The translations under genes were made by a program, and so were the position numbers. The notes beneath the pieces were generated by a model. It did not search any database and was not told the DNA's origin. It was given only the letters and a program-made list of their open reading frames with translations. A DNA stretch of 11,308 nt from Parafilimonas sp. Its GTDB lineage: Bacteria; Bacteroidota; Bacteroidia; Chitinophagales; Chitinophagaceae. The stretch spans positions 1 to 11,308 of the forward strand of contig JAICKT010000124.1 in the NCBI GenBank assembly GCA_025927795.1. Reading direction: 5' to 3'. This document shows positions 1 to 6,156 of this stretch, in pieces. Each line of letters opens with the position of its first letter. Position 1 is the stretch's first letter.

Positions 1-49
1 ATAAATATTTGCGATTGAATTATAATTATTTCCCATTGGTGAAGGCAAA

Positions 50-958
50 TTAATAATGTATAAACTGCATTCCGGCTATTCCGCATAAAGCTTTTAAAAA
101 AATTAATCCATCAATTACAATTAAGTAATACATTATTTTTCGTGGACGAAGCATAGACCACGCAATCATTAATAATAAAACAAACGGAACAAGATTTATT
201 GCAACTGTAATTACACCATAATTTCTTGCTGTTGCAAAAGCTACTAAAGAAATCAAGCCAATAATTATTAAAGGCAACAGGATAAAATAAATTGTTTTTC
301 TTAACCCAAAACGTACTACAAAAGTTTTTAGCTCTTTGTTTGAATCGTGTGCATAATCTTTTATGTCGAACATAATTGCATTAACTGTACAGAACATCCA
401 GTTTTTTACAAATAGCCAAAGCAGCAAAACAGGATCGATTCTGTATTGACCTTTTTCAACTTGCAAAACAATAAATGATAAAAGATTGGCGCAACATGCC
501 CAAACAAAACCTATTGTAAATGCTTTAAGCCAGCCGGTGTTGCGAAGATTAAGTTTATAAAAAGATTTTGGCAACAGACCATAATATAGAATGGCTGAAC
601 ACAGCATAATAAAAAGTATGAGCCATGACCAACTGCTTAATTGTTTAATAGAATTAAAATTCTTAATCAGAAAAATTATGCTCAGCAAAGCGAAAACAAT
701 AAATAACAACCACTGGCTCCATAAAATAAAGCGGTGATTTTTTCTATAAAATTCGTTGCGCGGATTTTTTGATTTGGAATATAAGGGCCCAATATAAGCG
801 TAAGTATAATAGAAAACAGTAATTGAAAACAGCAGAATATAATATCCAATGGAATTCAAAGGAAGTCTTAATTGCACATTAGATTCAATGGATAAAGCAA
901 TCGCCAGTAAACCGATGAAATAATTTCCGAGAAAAATAAATTTTATAAAATTCTTCAT
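50..958 (-). CDS. UbiA-like polytopic membrane protein, 302 aa, one Asp motif missing
   Basis: The protein is almost entirely membrane. About nine hydrophobic segments can be drawn, near residues 8-24, 36-58, 76-98, 108-130, 143-167, 175-197, 221-243, 249-271 and 276-297. After the sixth lies DIKDYAHD (198-205, Asp at 198, 201 and 205), then KTFVVRFG, which matches the second aspartate-rich motif and following T-x-x-V-R-x-G of UbiA-type prenyltransferases. Those enzymes move polyprenyl groups onto aromatic rings or heme, using Mg2+ held by two Asp motifs. The first motif (NDxxD type), expected after the second membrane segment, is not visible: the loop at 59-76 is basic and has no Asp. The family call therefore rests on the second motif and topology, and substrate and activity are unknown. 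The ATG at 956-958 leaves a 99-base divergent gap to the M42 gene. A non-enzymatic relative or unrelated membrane protein remains possible. Confidence 0.6.
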   Translation of the reverse strand: MKNFIKFIFLGNYFIGLLAIALSIESNVQLRLPLNSIGYYILLFSITVFYYTYAYIGPLYSKSKNPRNEFYRKNHRFILWSQWLLFIVFALLSIIFLIKNFNSIKQLSSWSWLILFIMLCSAILYYGLLPKSFYKLNLRNTGWLKAFTIGFVWACCANLLSFIVLQVEKGQYRIDPVLLLWLFVKNWMFCTVNAIMFDIKDYAHDSNKELKTFVVRFGLRKTIYFILLPLIIIGLISLVAFATARNYGVITVAINLVPFVLLLMIAWSMLRPRKIMYYLIVIDGLIFLKALCGIAGMQFIHY

Positions 959-1057
959 GCTTAAACGCGGTCTGCAATATTAAACAATAACACTGCAGTG
1001 CGTTTAACGATTAATGAAAGCTGCATATCTTCGGGCAATAATATTTTCATAAAAATT
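959..1057. promoter_or_regulatory. Divergent intergenic region with palindrome (candidate operator)
   Basis: This gap lies between the starts of the UbiA-like gene (minus) and the M42 peptidase gene (plus), so both promoters should be here or overlap it. It holds a perfect 10-base palindrome, CACTGCAGTG, at 991-1000. It also holds a perfect 8-base inverted repeat, TTAAACGC at 961-968 with GCGTTTAA at 1000-1007. Such symmetry fits a dimeric regulator site, but no regulator is known and no clear -33/-7 pair is visible. Confidence 0.3.
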
Positions 1058-2170
1058 ATGGCAAAAGCAAAAATCACAAAGAAGAAATCTGTTATCACAA
1101 ACGAATCATTTGAGTTCTTAAAAAATTATATTAATACACCATCACCTGTTGGTTTTGAAAGCAGCGGGCAAAAAGTTTGGCTGAAATATATAACGCCTTT
1201 TGTTGATAAAATTCTTACAGACCCTTATGGCACTGCAGTTGGCATTATAAATCCGCAAGCAGAATTTAAAGTGGTAATTGAAGCGCATGCTGATGAGATT
1301 AGCTGGTTTGTAAATTATATTAATGACCAGGGTTTGATTTATCTGAAAAGAAATGGCGGCGTAGATCACCAGGTGGCGCCTGCAAAGCGTGTTTTAATTC
1401 ACGGAAAGAAAGGACCTGTAAAAGCTGTGTTTGGATGGCCTGCGATACATACACGTCATGCAGGCAGTGAACCAAAAGAACCGCAGCCAAAACCCGATAA
1501 TCTTTTTCTTGATTGTGGTGCAAGAACAAAAAAAGAGGTAGATAATTTAGGTATTCATATAGGCGCTGTTGTTACGTATGAAGAAGGCTTTGATGAACTT
1601 GCCAATGATTATTATATCGGTCGCGCATTTGATAATCGTGTTGGCGGATTTATGATTGCAGAAGTTGCGCGGCTCATCAATCAAAATAAAAATAAATTAC
1701 CGTTTGGTTTGTATGTTGTAAATGCGGTGCAGGAAGAAATTGGTTTACGCGGCGCTGAAATGATTGCGCGGCGTATTAAACCAAACATTGCAATTGTTAC
1801 TGATGTTACGCACGATACAACAACACCGATGATTAATAAAATTGTTGAAGGTGATATTAGCTGTGGCAAAGGTCCTTCGTTGGCTTATGCACCGGCAATA
1901 CATAATAAACTTTTAAGTTTTGTAGAAGATGTTGCTGCGAAGAAAAAAATTCCTGTGCAGTGGCGCACGCTTAGCAGAACAACCGGAACAGATACAGATA
2001 GTTTCGCTTATGCAAACGATGGTTGTCCTTCTGTTTTAATTTCAATACCGTTACGTTATATGCATACAACTGTTGAAATGTTGCATAGAGATGATATTGA
2101 AAACACTATTCGGTTAATGTATGAAACTGTATTAGCGCTTTCACCAAAGATTAATTTGAGTTATTTATAA
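1058..2170 (+). CDS. M42 family metallo-aminopeptidase, 370 aa
   Basis: This is a cytoplasmic dinuclear-metal aminopeptidase of family M42 (glutamyl aminopeptidase / TET type), which trims N-terminal residues from peptides. Counted from the ATG at 1058, the expected metal and catalytic residues are all present: His77 and Asp79 in EAHADE, bridging Asp192 in GRAFDNRVGG, Glu226-Glu227 in VQEEIGLRGA (general base and ligand), Asp249 in VTDVTHD, and His336 in RYMHTTVEMLH. The length fits the family. A frame-open GTG at 998 would add 20 residues, but it sits inside a palindrome and the added residues do not look like family sequence. MAKAKITKKK, followed by the usual helix and TPSPVGFE, is the natural start. 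There is no signal peptide. Members typically form dodecameric tetrahedra, which cannot be seen here. A perfect hairpin follows the stop. Confidence 0.93.
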   Translation: MAKAKITKKKSVITNESFEFLKNYINTPSPVGFESSGQKVWLKYITPFVDKILTDPYGTAVGIINPQAEFKVVIEAHADEISWFVNYINDQGLIYLKRNGGVDHQVAPAKRVLIHGKKGPVKAVFGWPAIHTRHAGSEPKEPQPKPDNLFLDCGARTKKEVDNLGIHIGAVVTYEEGFDELANDYYIGRAFDNRVGGFMIAEVARLINQNKNKLPFGLYVVNAVQEEIGLRGAEMIARRIKPNIAIVTDVTHDTTTPMINKIVEGDISCGKGPSLAYAPAIHNKLLSFVEDVAAKKKIPVQWRTLSRTTGTDTDSFAYANDGCPSVLISIPLRYMHTTVEMLHRDDIENTIRLMYETVLALSPKINLSYL

Positions 2171-2192
2171 GGAATGTTCATAAATATGGGAA

Positions 2193-2284
2193 CTGAAATT
2201 TTTTCTTTTTTTAACTGAAAAAATTTCAGCAATATCACTCTGGCATTTTAGTTGTTTTTTTTGAGCCAAAAAACGGAGGAATTT
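2193..2284 (+). promoter_or_regulatory. hsp20 leader with perfect 13-bp hairpin and strong RBS
   Basis: A perfect 13-bp inverted repeat pairs 2193-2205 with 2217-2229 around an 11-base, T-rich loop. A second short repeat pairs 2254-2260 with 2268-2274, ending one base before GGAGGA (2275-2280). That purine run sits four bases before the ATG at 2285 and is an unusually good Shine-Dalgarno site for this phylum. Bases 2221-2227 could also pair with 2278-2284 (seven pairs, one G-U), which would cover the end of the ribosome site. The first hairpin has no T-run after it, so it is a poor terminator for the M42 gene. A leader role for hsp20 is inference. Confidence 0.35.
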
Positions 2285-2752
2285 ATGACAACCATTATGA
2301 AAAGAGACAACGGCAATTCAAATATGCCGTCAACTTTTACTGGTCTTGTTGACCAACTTTTCCAGGACAATTTAACGCGCTTTTTCAACGATGATTTTTG
2401 GGGTTCAGGCAGTGTAAGCCGGTCTTCGCAGGTTCCTGTAAACATTAAGGAAACAGACAAAACTTATGAAATGGAATTAGTTGCTCCGGGTTTAAAGAAA
2501 GAAGATTTAAAGCTGAATGTTTCAAATGATATGCTCACTGTTTCATTTGAACACAAAGAAGAAAACAATCAGGAAAATGAAGGCTGGTTAAAAAGAGAAT
2601 ACAGGCATCAGTCATTCAGCCGCAGCTTTAGTCTCGATGACACAATTGATGCAAATAAAATAAGCGCTAAATACCTGGATGGTGTTTTACATTTAAGCCT
2701 TCCAAAAAAAGAAGGTGCCCAAAAAATTTCCAAAAACATTGAAATTAAATAA
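2285..2752 (+). CDS. Small heat-shock protein, Hsp20/alpha-crystallin family, 155 aa
   Basis: This is an ATP-independent holdase chaperone that binds unfolding proteins and forms large oligomers in the cytoplasm. Counted from the ATG at 2285, residues 1-45 are a variable N-terminal arm rich in Phe and Asp (FQDNLTRFFNDDFW). The alpha-crystallin domain spans about 48-145, with A-P-G-L-K-K-E-D at 67-74 and the closing signature GVLHLSLPK at 133-141. The C-terminal tail carries an I-x-I motif (Ile152, Ile154), which docks into a neighbouring subunit in this family. The start is set by GGAGGA just upstream; an in-frame TTG at 2252 would lie within the leader hairpins and is rejected. A separate leader and a dedicated terminator suggest a monocistronic, probably stress-controlled unit. 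The length is normal for the family. Confidence 0.96.
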   Translation: MTTIMKRDNGNSNMPSTFTGLVDQLFQDNLTRFFNDDFWGSGSVSRSSQVPVNIKETDKTYEMELVAPGLKKEDLKLNVSNDMLTVSFEHKEENNQENEGWLKREYRHQSFSRSFSLDDTIDANKISAKYLDGVLHLSLPKKEGAQKISKNIEIK

Positions 2753-2770
2753 GCTGTTTAAAGCTTAGTT

Positions 2771-2798
2771 AAGGCTGCAAAAACGGGCAGCCTTTTTT
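2771..2798 (+). terminator. Intrinsic terminator after hsp20
   Basis: AAGGCTGC (2771-2778) pairs perfectly with GCAGCCTT (2787-2794) around an 8-base loop, and the T-run extends to 2798. It lies 18 bases after the hsp20 stop and has the textbook form of a rho-independent terminator. Confidence 0.9.
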
Positions 2799-2844
2799 AT
2801 TTATAACAGTGCTAAACAAAACATCAACCACTGTAATTTCGCTT

Positions 2845-3555
2845 ATGATGAACAGTCCCGTTCTTGCGGCTTCTTTAAAAAAATATCAATATACATTCCA
2901 TACGGTAGTACCATTTAATTCAAAAAAAGATAAACTGCTGCAACTGAATTTTACTGCAACAAATACTGAATTAACCAATGAAATTTTAGAAGATGAAAAC
3001 AGGTTCGCTAATTATATAAAACAGGAAATAAAAAACGCAAATGCTTTATATGGAATTGGTGGTTATGCAGAATACCGCTCGTTTTATAATAAAAGCAATG
3101 TATTCGATGCAGATAAACCGGGCGAAGAACCACGCCGTTTGCATTTAGGTATTGACATTTGGGGCGACGCAGGAACCGCTGTTTTTGCATTTATGGGAGG
3201 TATGGTGCATAGTTTTGCATTTAATAACAGGGCAGGAGATTATGGTGCAACATTAATTTTATTGCATCAGCTTGATGGAATTTCTTTTTACAGTTTATAT
3301 GGGCATATCTCTTTAAATGATATAAACAATATACAGGCAGGCAGCTATGTAATTCGTGGAGAAAAAATTGCGCATTTTGGTGAGCCTGCTGAAAATGGAA
3401 ACTGGCCGCCGCATCTGCATTTTCAAATTATACATGATCTTGAAATGAACAAGGGTGATTATCCTGGTGTATGTGCTTATGGCAAAAAAGAAAAATATTT
3501 AAATAATTGCCCAAACCCCGATTTAGTTTTAAACATGATGCAGTATGCGGTATAG
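2845..3555 (+). CDS. M23/LytM family metallopeptidase, 236 aa
   Basis: The C-terminal half is a LytM-type zinc endopeptidase domain, a family that cuts peptide cross-links in peptidoglycan. Counted from the ATG at 2845, the zinc ligands are His100 and Asp104 (HLGID) and His192 of HLHF, with the catalytic His190 before it and a further His154 in YGHIS. Glycines around IRGEKIAHFGEPAENG fit the domain. The first ~95 residues (KKYQYTFHTVVPF, then an acidic helical stretch and YGIGGYAEYR) resemble Chitinophagaceae proteins I recall, not the coiled-coil arm of EnvC/NlpD types. No signal peptide or lipobox is visible, which is odd for a wall enzyme. A GTG at 2809 would extend it by 12 residues but lies just 11 bases past the terminator; ATGs at 2845 and 2848 are both plausible. 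The zinc site is intact, so activity is likely; substrate and location are unknown. Confidence 0.85.
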   Translation: MMNSPVLAASLKKYQYTFHTVVPFNSKKDKLLQLNFTATNTELTNEILEDENRFANYIKQEIKNANALYGIGGYAEYRSFYNKSNVFDADKPGEEPRRLHLGIDIWGDAGTAVFAFMGGMVHSFAFNNRAGDYGATLILLHQLDGISFYSLYGHISLNDINNIQAGSYVIRGEKIAHFGEPAENGNWPPHLHFQIIHDLEMNKGDYPGVCAYGKKEKYLNNCPNPDLVLNMMQYAV

Positions 3556-3566
3556 TTTATGTTTAT

Positions 3567-3574
3567 TATTTTTG
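3567..3574 (+). promoter_or_regulatory. Candidate Bacteroidota -7 promoter element
   Basis: TATTTTTG is an exact match to the Bacteroidota -7 consensus TAnnTTTG, 40 bases before the ATG of the 64-residue membrane protein. No TTTG-like -33 element is visible at the usual distance upstream, so this is a half match in AT-rich DNA. Confidence 0.25.
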
Positions 3575-3614
3575 AAGCTTAAAATTATCGCATCCAAAAA
3601 AATAAGTAATAATT

Positions 3615-3809
3615 ATGGCTGATCATTCCGCTCCGCACGATGTTAAACGTTTTACAGTTATGGTTTTTATATCGTTTGTTATTGTATTTGTTTTCGTAAT
3701 GCTGATGATGCTTTGGCATGGTCCTGTAACCCACGATGCTGATGGAAAAGCGCATTATGAAACACGTGTGTCTGAACCAACTGATGGAAAGGGTACCGCT
3801 ATATTTTAG
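3615..3809 (+). CDS. Small single-pass membrane protein, 64 aa, function unknown
   Basis: The frame starts at ATG 3615 and ends at TAG 3807-3809. Residues 1-12 are polar and His/Asp-bearing (MADHSAPHDVKR). Residues 13-34 form one strongly hydrophobic helix rich in Val, Phe and Met. Residues 35-64 are a polar tail (WHGPVTHDADGKAHYET...) ending in TDGKGTAIF. The positive-inside rule puts the short basic N-terminus in the cytoplasm and the tail in the periplasm. The codon choice, the clean helix and the separation from both neighbours suggest a real gene. It has the size and shape of small accessory subunits of membrane complexes, but I see no signature that names one. Confidence 0.7.
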   Translation: MADHSAPHDVKRFTVMVFISFVIVFVFVMLMMLWHGPVTHDADGKAHYETRVSEPTDGKGTAIF

Positions 3810-3823
3810 CGTTTACAATTCAT

Positions 3824-3856
3824 AAGTTTAAAAGAACATATCGAAGTTCTCAACTT
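3824..3856. terminator. Weak hairpin between convergent genes
   Basis: AGAAC (3833-3837) pairs with GTTCT (3846-3850), and AAGTT (3824-3828) can pair with AACTT (3852-3856) across an uneven internal loop. It sits in the 40-base convergent gap and overlaps the stop codon of the minus-strand gene. There is no T-run, so shared termination is only possible. Confidence 0.2.
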
Positions 3857-4146
3857 GCCTTAAGCAGTAACTCCATTGTAATATTTTTCCATTCTTCCTG
3901 TAAACTTATAGACGGTCTTTTTGTATTTGCACGATTGTACCAGTAATCTGCGTTATTTATATCACCTTCTTTACGGTGCAGATATGCATGTACGCGACAG
4001 GAATTTTTATCATCTAAAGAATCTATTAATGAATGTGCTTTATGCCAATCGCCTTTTGCATCATACCATAATGCCTGCATATATAAAGGTTGTGCTGATG
4101 GAAATTCATCGTTTTCGATGGTTAGTATAAATTCGTCGTAAGTCAT
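3850..4146 (-). CDS. TPR-like small protein, 98 aa, function unknown
   Basis: The sequence is helical and soluble. Two helix-turn-helix units can be drawn at about 22-47 (LYMQALWYDAKGDWHKAHSL...) and 49-75 (CRVHAYLHRKEGDINNADYWYNRAN). Both have the A-x-x-x-x-x-G-D-x-x-x-A pattern of tetratricopeptide repeats, so it may be a small protein-binding module. The ATG at 4144-4146 lies two bases after the TGA (4149-4151) of the aldo/keto reductase gene. A GTG at 4150-4152 would overlap that stop instead and add two residues. Either way the genes are probably one transcript with translational coupling. It matches a type of ~100-residue protein I have seen in Chitinophagaceae, but no function is known to me. 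Confidence 0.75.
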   Translation of the reverse strand: MTYDEFILTIENDEFPSAQPLYMQALWYDAKGDWHKAHSLIDSLDDKNSCRVHAYLHRKEGDINNADYWYNRANTKRPSISLQEEWKNITMELLLKAS

Positions 4147-4148
4147 GA

Positions 4149-5168
4149 TCACCTTTTTTCAACCTTATCATAAAAGCCGCCGAACGTATTCATTTGAACA
4201 GCTTCTTCCTGAAAAAATTTGCCGGGAAAGCCTAAGTCAATTGCGCTTATTTTATTAAGATGCTGCATGTCTTCCTCAGGAATTGTAACATCAATTGTTT
4301 TTAAATTTTGCTGTAGTTGTTCTTCTTTGGTTGCACCAACAATCGGAATAACAGAAAGCGGTTGCTGCATTGTCCATTTTAAAGCTATGTGTGAAGGTTC
4401 AACTTCTAATTTTTTTGCAACAGCAATAACTTCTTTTGTTATGCGCTGACTATTTTCATTCAGGCGATTGCTTTCTTCTTTTATTCTTCCTTTTTCGCCA
4501 CGCAAATATTTTCCGGTTAATGCGCCGCCTGCAAGCGGCGCCCATGGCGTAACTGTCATGTTGAAATGTTTTGCCATAGGTATTAAATCACGTTCTGGTG
4601 TGCGCTGTAATAAACTATATTCAACCTGTAATGCAACAAACTGGTTCCAGCCCATTAATTCCGCGATTGTATTACCTCTCGAAACTATCCAAGCAGGTGT
4701 ATCGCTTATTGCAGCATATAAAATTTTTCCCTGCCTGATTAAATCATTCATGCCTTGCAATACTTCATCAATTGGTGTTAGCGCATCCCAAATATGCAGG
4801 TAAAGAATATCAATAAAATCTGTTTGTAAACGCTTCAAACTTTCTTCCACACTGCGCATCATATTTTTACGATTGTTGCCACTTGCATTAGGATTGGTTT
4901 TGTTATCCATCAAAGAATATTTTGTAGCAAGAACAAAATAATCTCTGTCGTGGTTGTTTAAAAATTCACCAATAAATTTTTCGCTCGTGCCGAGCTTGTA
5001 AATATTTGCCGTATCAAAAAAATTGCCACCGGCATTGGCAAATCTTTCCATTATTTTAAAACTGGTTTCCTTATCTGCGCCCCATCCGCCTTCTGTTCCA
5101 AAACCCATTGTACCAAGGCATAACTCAGAAACCTTTAATCCGCTTCTGCCAAGCAGTTTATATTTCAT
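4149..5168 (-). CDS. Aldo/keto reductase, 339 aa
   Basis: This is an NADPH-dependent oxidoreductase of the aldo/keto reductase superfamily (TIM barrel), acting in the cytoplasm on carbonyl compounds. The catalytic tetrad is complete: Asp52 and Tyr57 (FFDTANIY), Lys83 (VLATKY) and His125 (ILYLH). The N-terminal strand pair YKLLGRSGLKVSELCLGTMGFG and the cofactor-side PIVGATKEEQLQQNL (about 285-300) match the YajO/Tas-like, potassium-channel-beta-like branch. Length is normal for that branch. The true substrate cannot be read from sequence; many members have broad activity on aldehydes and sugars. Transcription runs away from the DinB gene across a 117-base divergent gap and continues into the small TPR-like gene with essentially no gap. 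Confidence 0.93.
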   Translation of the reverse strand: MKYKLLGRSGLKVSELCLGTMGFGTEGGWGADKETSFKIMERFANAGGNFFDTANIYKLGTSEKFIGEFLNNHDRDYFVLATKYSLMDNKTNPNASGNNRKNMMRSVEESLKRLQTDFIDILYLHIWDALTPIDEVLQGMNDLIRQGKILYAAISDTPAWIVSRGNTIAELMGWNQFVALQVEYSLLQRTPERDLIPMAKHFNMTVTPWAPLAGGALTGKYLRGEKGRIKEESNRLNENSQRITKEVIAVAKKLEVEPSHIALKWTMQQPLSVIPIVGATKEEQLQQNLKTIDVTIPEEDMQHLNKISAIDLGFPGKFFQEEAVQMNTFGGFYDKVEKR

Positions 5169-5285
5169 TTACAAAATTTTTAAATTATGTTGATGATTAT
5201 GAAGTGCTGCACAAATTATTTGATTTTAAAATGCAAAGAAAATCTTTTCTTCACCTAATGTTCTTAAGTTTATAAAAAATGCATT
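5169..5285. promoter_or_regulatory. Divergent intergenic region with two inverted repeats
   Basis: This gap separates the starts of the aldo/keto reductase (minus) and DinB-fold (plus) genes. It holds CAAAT-T-ATTTG at 5212-5222, a perfect odd palindrome, and AAGAAAA (5236-5242) facing TTTTCTT (5245-5251) across two bases. TAAGTTTA at 5265-5272 is one base from the TAnnTTTG -7 consensus but only 13 bases from the DinB ATG. A regulator binding between the two genes is inference. Confidence 0.25.
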
Positions 5286-5759
5286 ATGAATATTCTGCAT
5301 GCTATCGCCGGGCATATTACTGATACGTATGACGGAGAAAACTGGACAGGTGTAAATATTAGTAACACACTGAAAGATGTAAGCTGGCAGAAAGCACAAC
5401 AAAAAACTGCTGCATCGCAAAACACCATTTCTTCTTTGGTACATCATTTATATTATTGGAATAAAATTATAATGGAAAGAATAAAAGGAATCAATCCATC
5501 CATTCCTGATACAAATGGTTTTGATGTGAATGAATTAAAAAATGAAAACGATTGGAATAATTTAAAAGATAAAACGCATCAATCATTTATACAACTGGCG
5601 GATGCAGTAAAAAGTTTTTCTGAAGAAAGATTATTTGAAACTTCATCAACAGGCAAATCTTCTTACTATAAAAATTTTCAGGGAATTGTTGAACATGCGC
5701 ATTATCATCTCGGGCAAATTGTAATGCTAAAGAAGTTGCTATATAATCACAATAAATAG
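5286..5759 (+). CDS. DinB/YfiT-fold putative metal-dependent protein, 157 aa
   Basis: This is a four-helix-bundle protein of the DinB/YfiT-like superfamily, whose members bind one divalent metal through three histidines. Some are thiol-dependent transferases or hydrolases, but most have no known substrate. The metal triad is visible: His53 or His54 in SSLVHHLYYWN on the second helix, and His137 with His141 in VEHAHYHLGQI near the C-terminus, where the HxxxH spacing is typical. His139 lies between them. Size is standard. The N-terminal DTYDGENWTGVNI and the LVHH segment fit the DUF664/DinB_2-type group. It is not part of the DNA-repair polymerase system despite the name. It diverges from the aldo/keto reductase and converges on thiL. 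Confidence 0.85.
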   Translation: MNILHAIAGHITDTYDGENWTGVNISNTLKDVSWQKAQQKTAASQNTISSLVHHLYYWNKIIMERIKGINPSIPDTNGFDVNELKNENDWNNLKDKTHQSFIQLADAVKSFSEERLFETSSTGKSSYYKNFQGIVEHAHYHLGQIVMLKKLLYNHNK

Positions 5760-5814
5760 TTAGTAAATACAAGAACCCAATAACAAGAACTCCTGTCGCC
5801 GGCAGTCGAAAATA

Positions 5815-5872
5815 AAAATCAAATTATAGTTTGAAAAGGCTATAACACATTTTACAGTTATGTTTTGATTTT
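5815..5872. repeat. Inverted repeat block with alternative inner hairpins
   Basis: AAAATCAAA (5815-5823) is a perfect inverted match to TTTGATTTT (5864-5872). Inside, TTATAG (5824-5829) pairs with CTATAA (5840-5845), and ATAAC (5842-5846) pairs with GTTAT (5857-5861). The two inner hairpins share bases and cannot both form. The outer arm is directly adjacent to the first inner arm, so a near-continuous 15-bp stem side exists. It begins 56 bases after the DinB stop. Confidence 0.45.
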
Positions 5873-5946
5873 CTGTGTCTAATTCGGAACTTAAATTTGA
5901 AATTTGATACTTAAAAAATGTGAATTCGGGATAAGATTTGTATTCA

Positions 5947-6063
5947 AACCTTAGTAGAATAATTTCGGTTTTTGGTTCAACCTTATTACATTATTCAAAT
6001 AAAGCGTCTAAAAATAAGGTAATAAGACTTGCGTTTCAATAAATCATACCTTCTGCTAAGGTT
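5947..6063. repeat. Nested inverted repeats, 117 bases end to end
   Basis: The outer arms AACCTTAGTAGAA (5947-5959) and TTCTGCTAAGGTT (6051-6063) match at 12 of 13 positions. Inner arms CTTATTAC (5982-5989) and GTAATAAG (6019-6026) match perfectly; CCTTATT (5981-5987) can alternatively pair with AATAAGG (6013-6019). Similar-looking ends around a short AT-rich core are what a miniature inverted-repeat element would leave, but no target-site duplication is evident. Confidence 0.4.
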
Positions 6064-6156
6064 CTGATTGTTCACTAATAAGTTTGCGTTTTTATTACAC
6101 TTGGTCATATAATGCTTAAACCAATTTTCTTATCTCGAACTCACGTTAAAAAAGTT

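Larger units (their letters stand above)
5760..6156. other. Convergent 397-base gap without genes, rich in short repeats
   Basis: No frame here is credible in either direction. Besides the two inverted-repeat blocks listed separately, AATTCGG recurs at 5881-5887 and 5923-5929. An AATAAG followed by TTGCGTTT arrangement occurs at 6021-6036 and again, slightly altered, at 6077-6091. The sequence is strongly AT-rich. It could be a remnant of a small non-autonomous element, a structured untranslated RNA or a pair of 3' ends. None of these can be decided from the sequence. Confidence 0.5.

Noticed and set aside
998..1057. GTG start extending the M42 peptidase by 20 residues
   Set aside because: The extension lies in a palindromic intergenic region and is unlike family N-termini; the ATG at 1058 gives the usual length.
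2193..2229. Rho-independent terminator for the M42 gene
   Set aside because: The stem is perfect but AT-rich and lacks a T-run after the right arm, so it is treated as part of the hsp20 leader.
3921..4803. Plus-strand frames over the TPR-like and aldo/keto reductase genes
   Set aside because: The minus-strand genes have complete motifs; these opposite frames show no domain or start signal.
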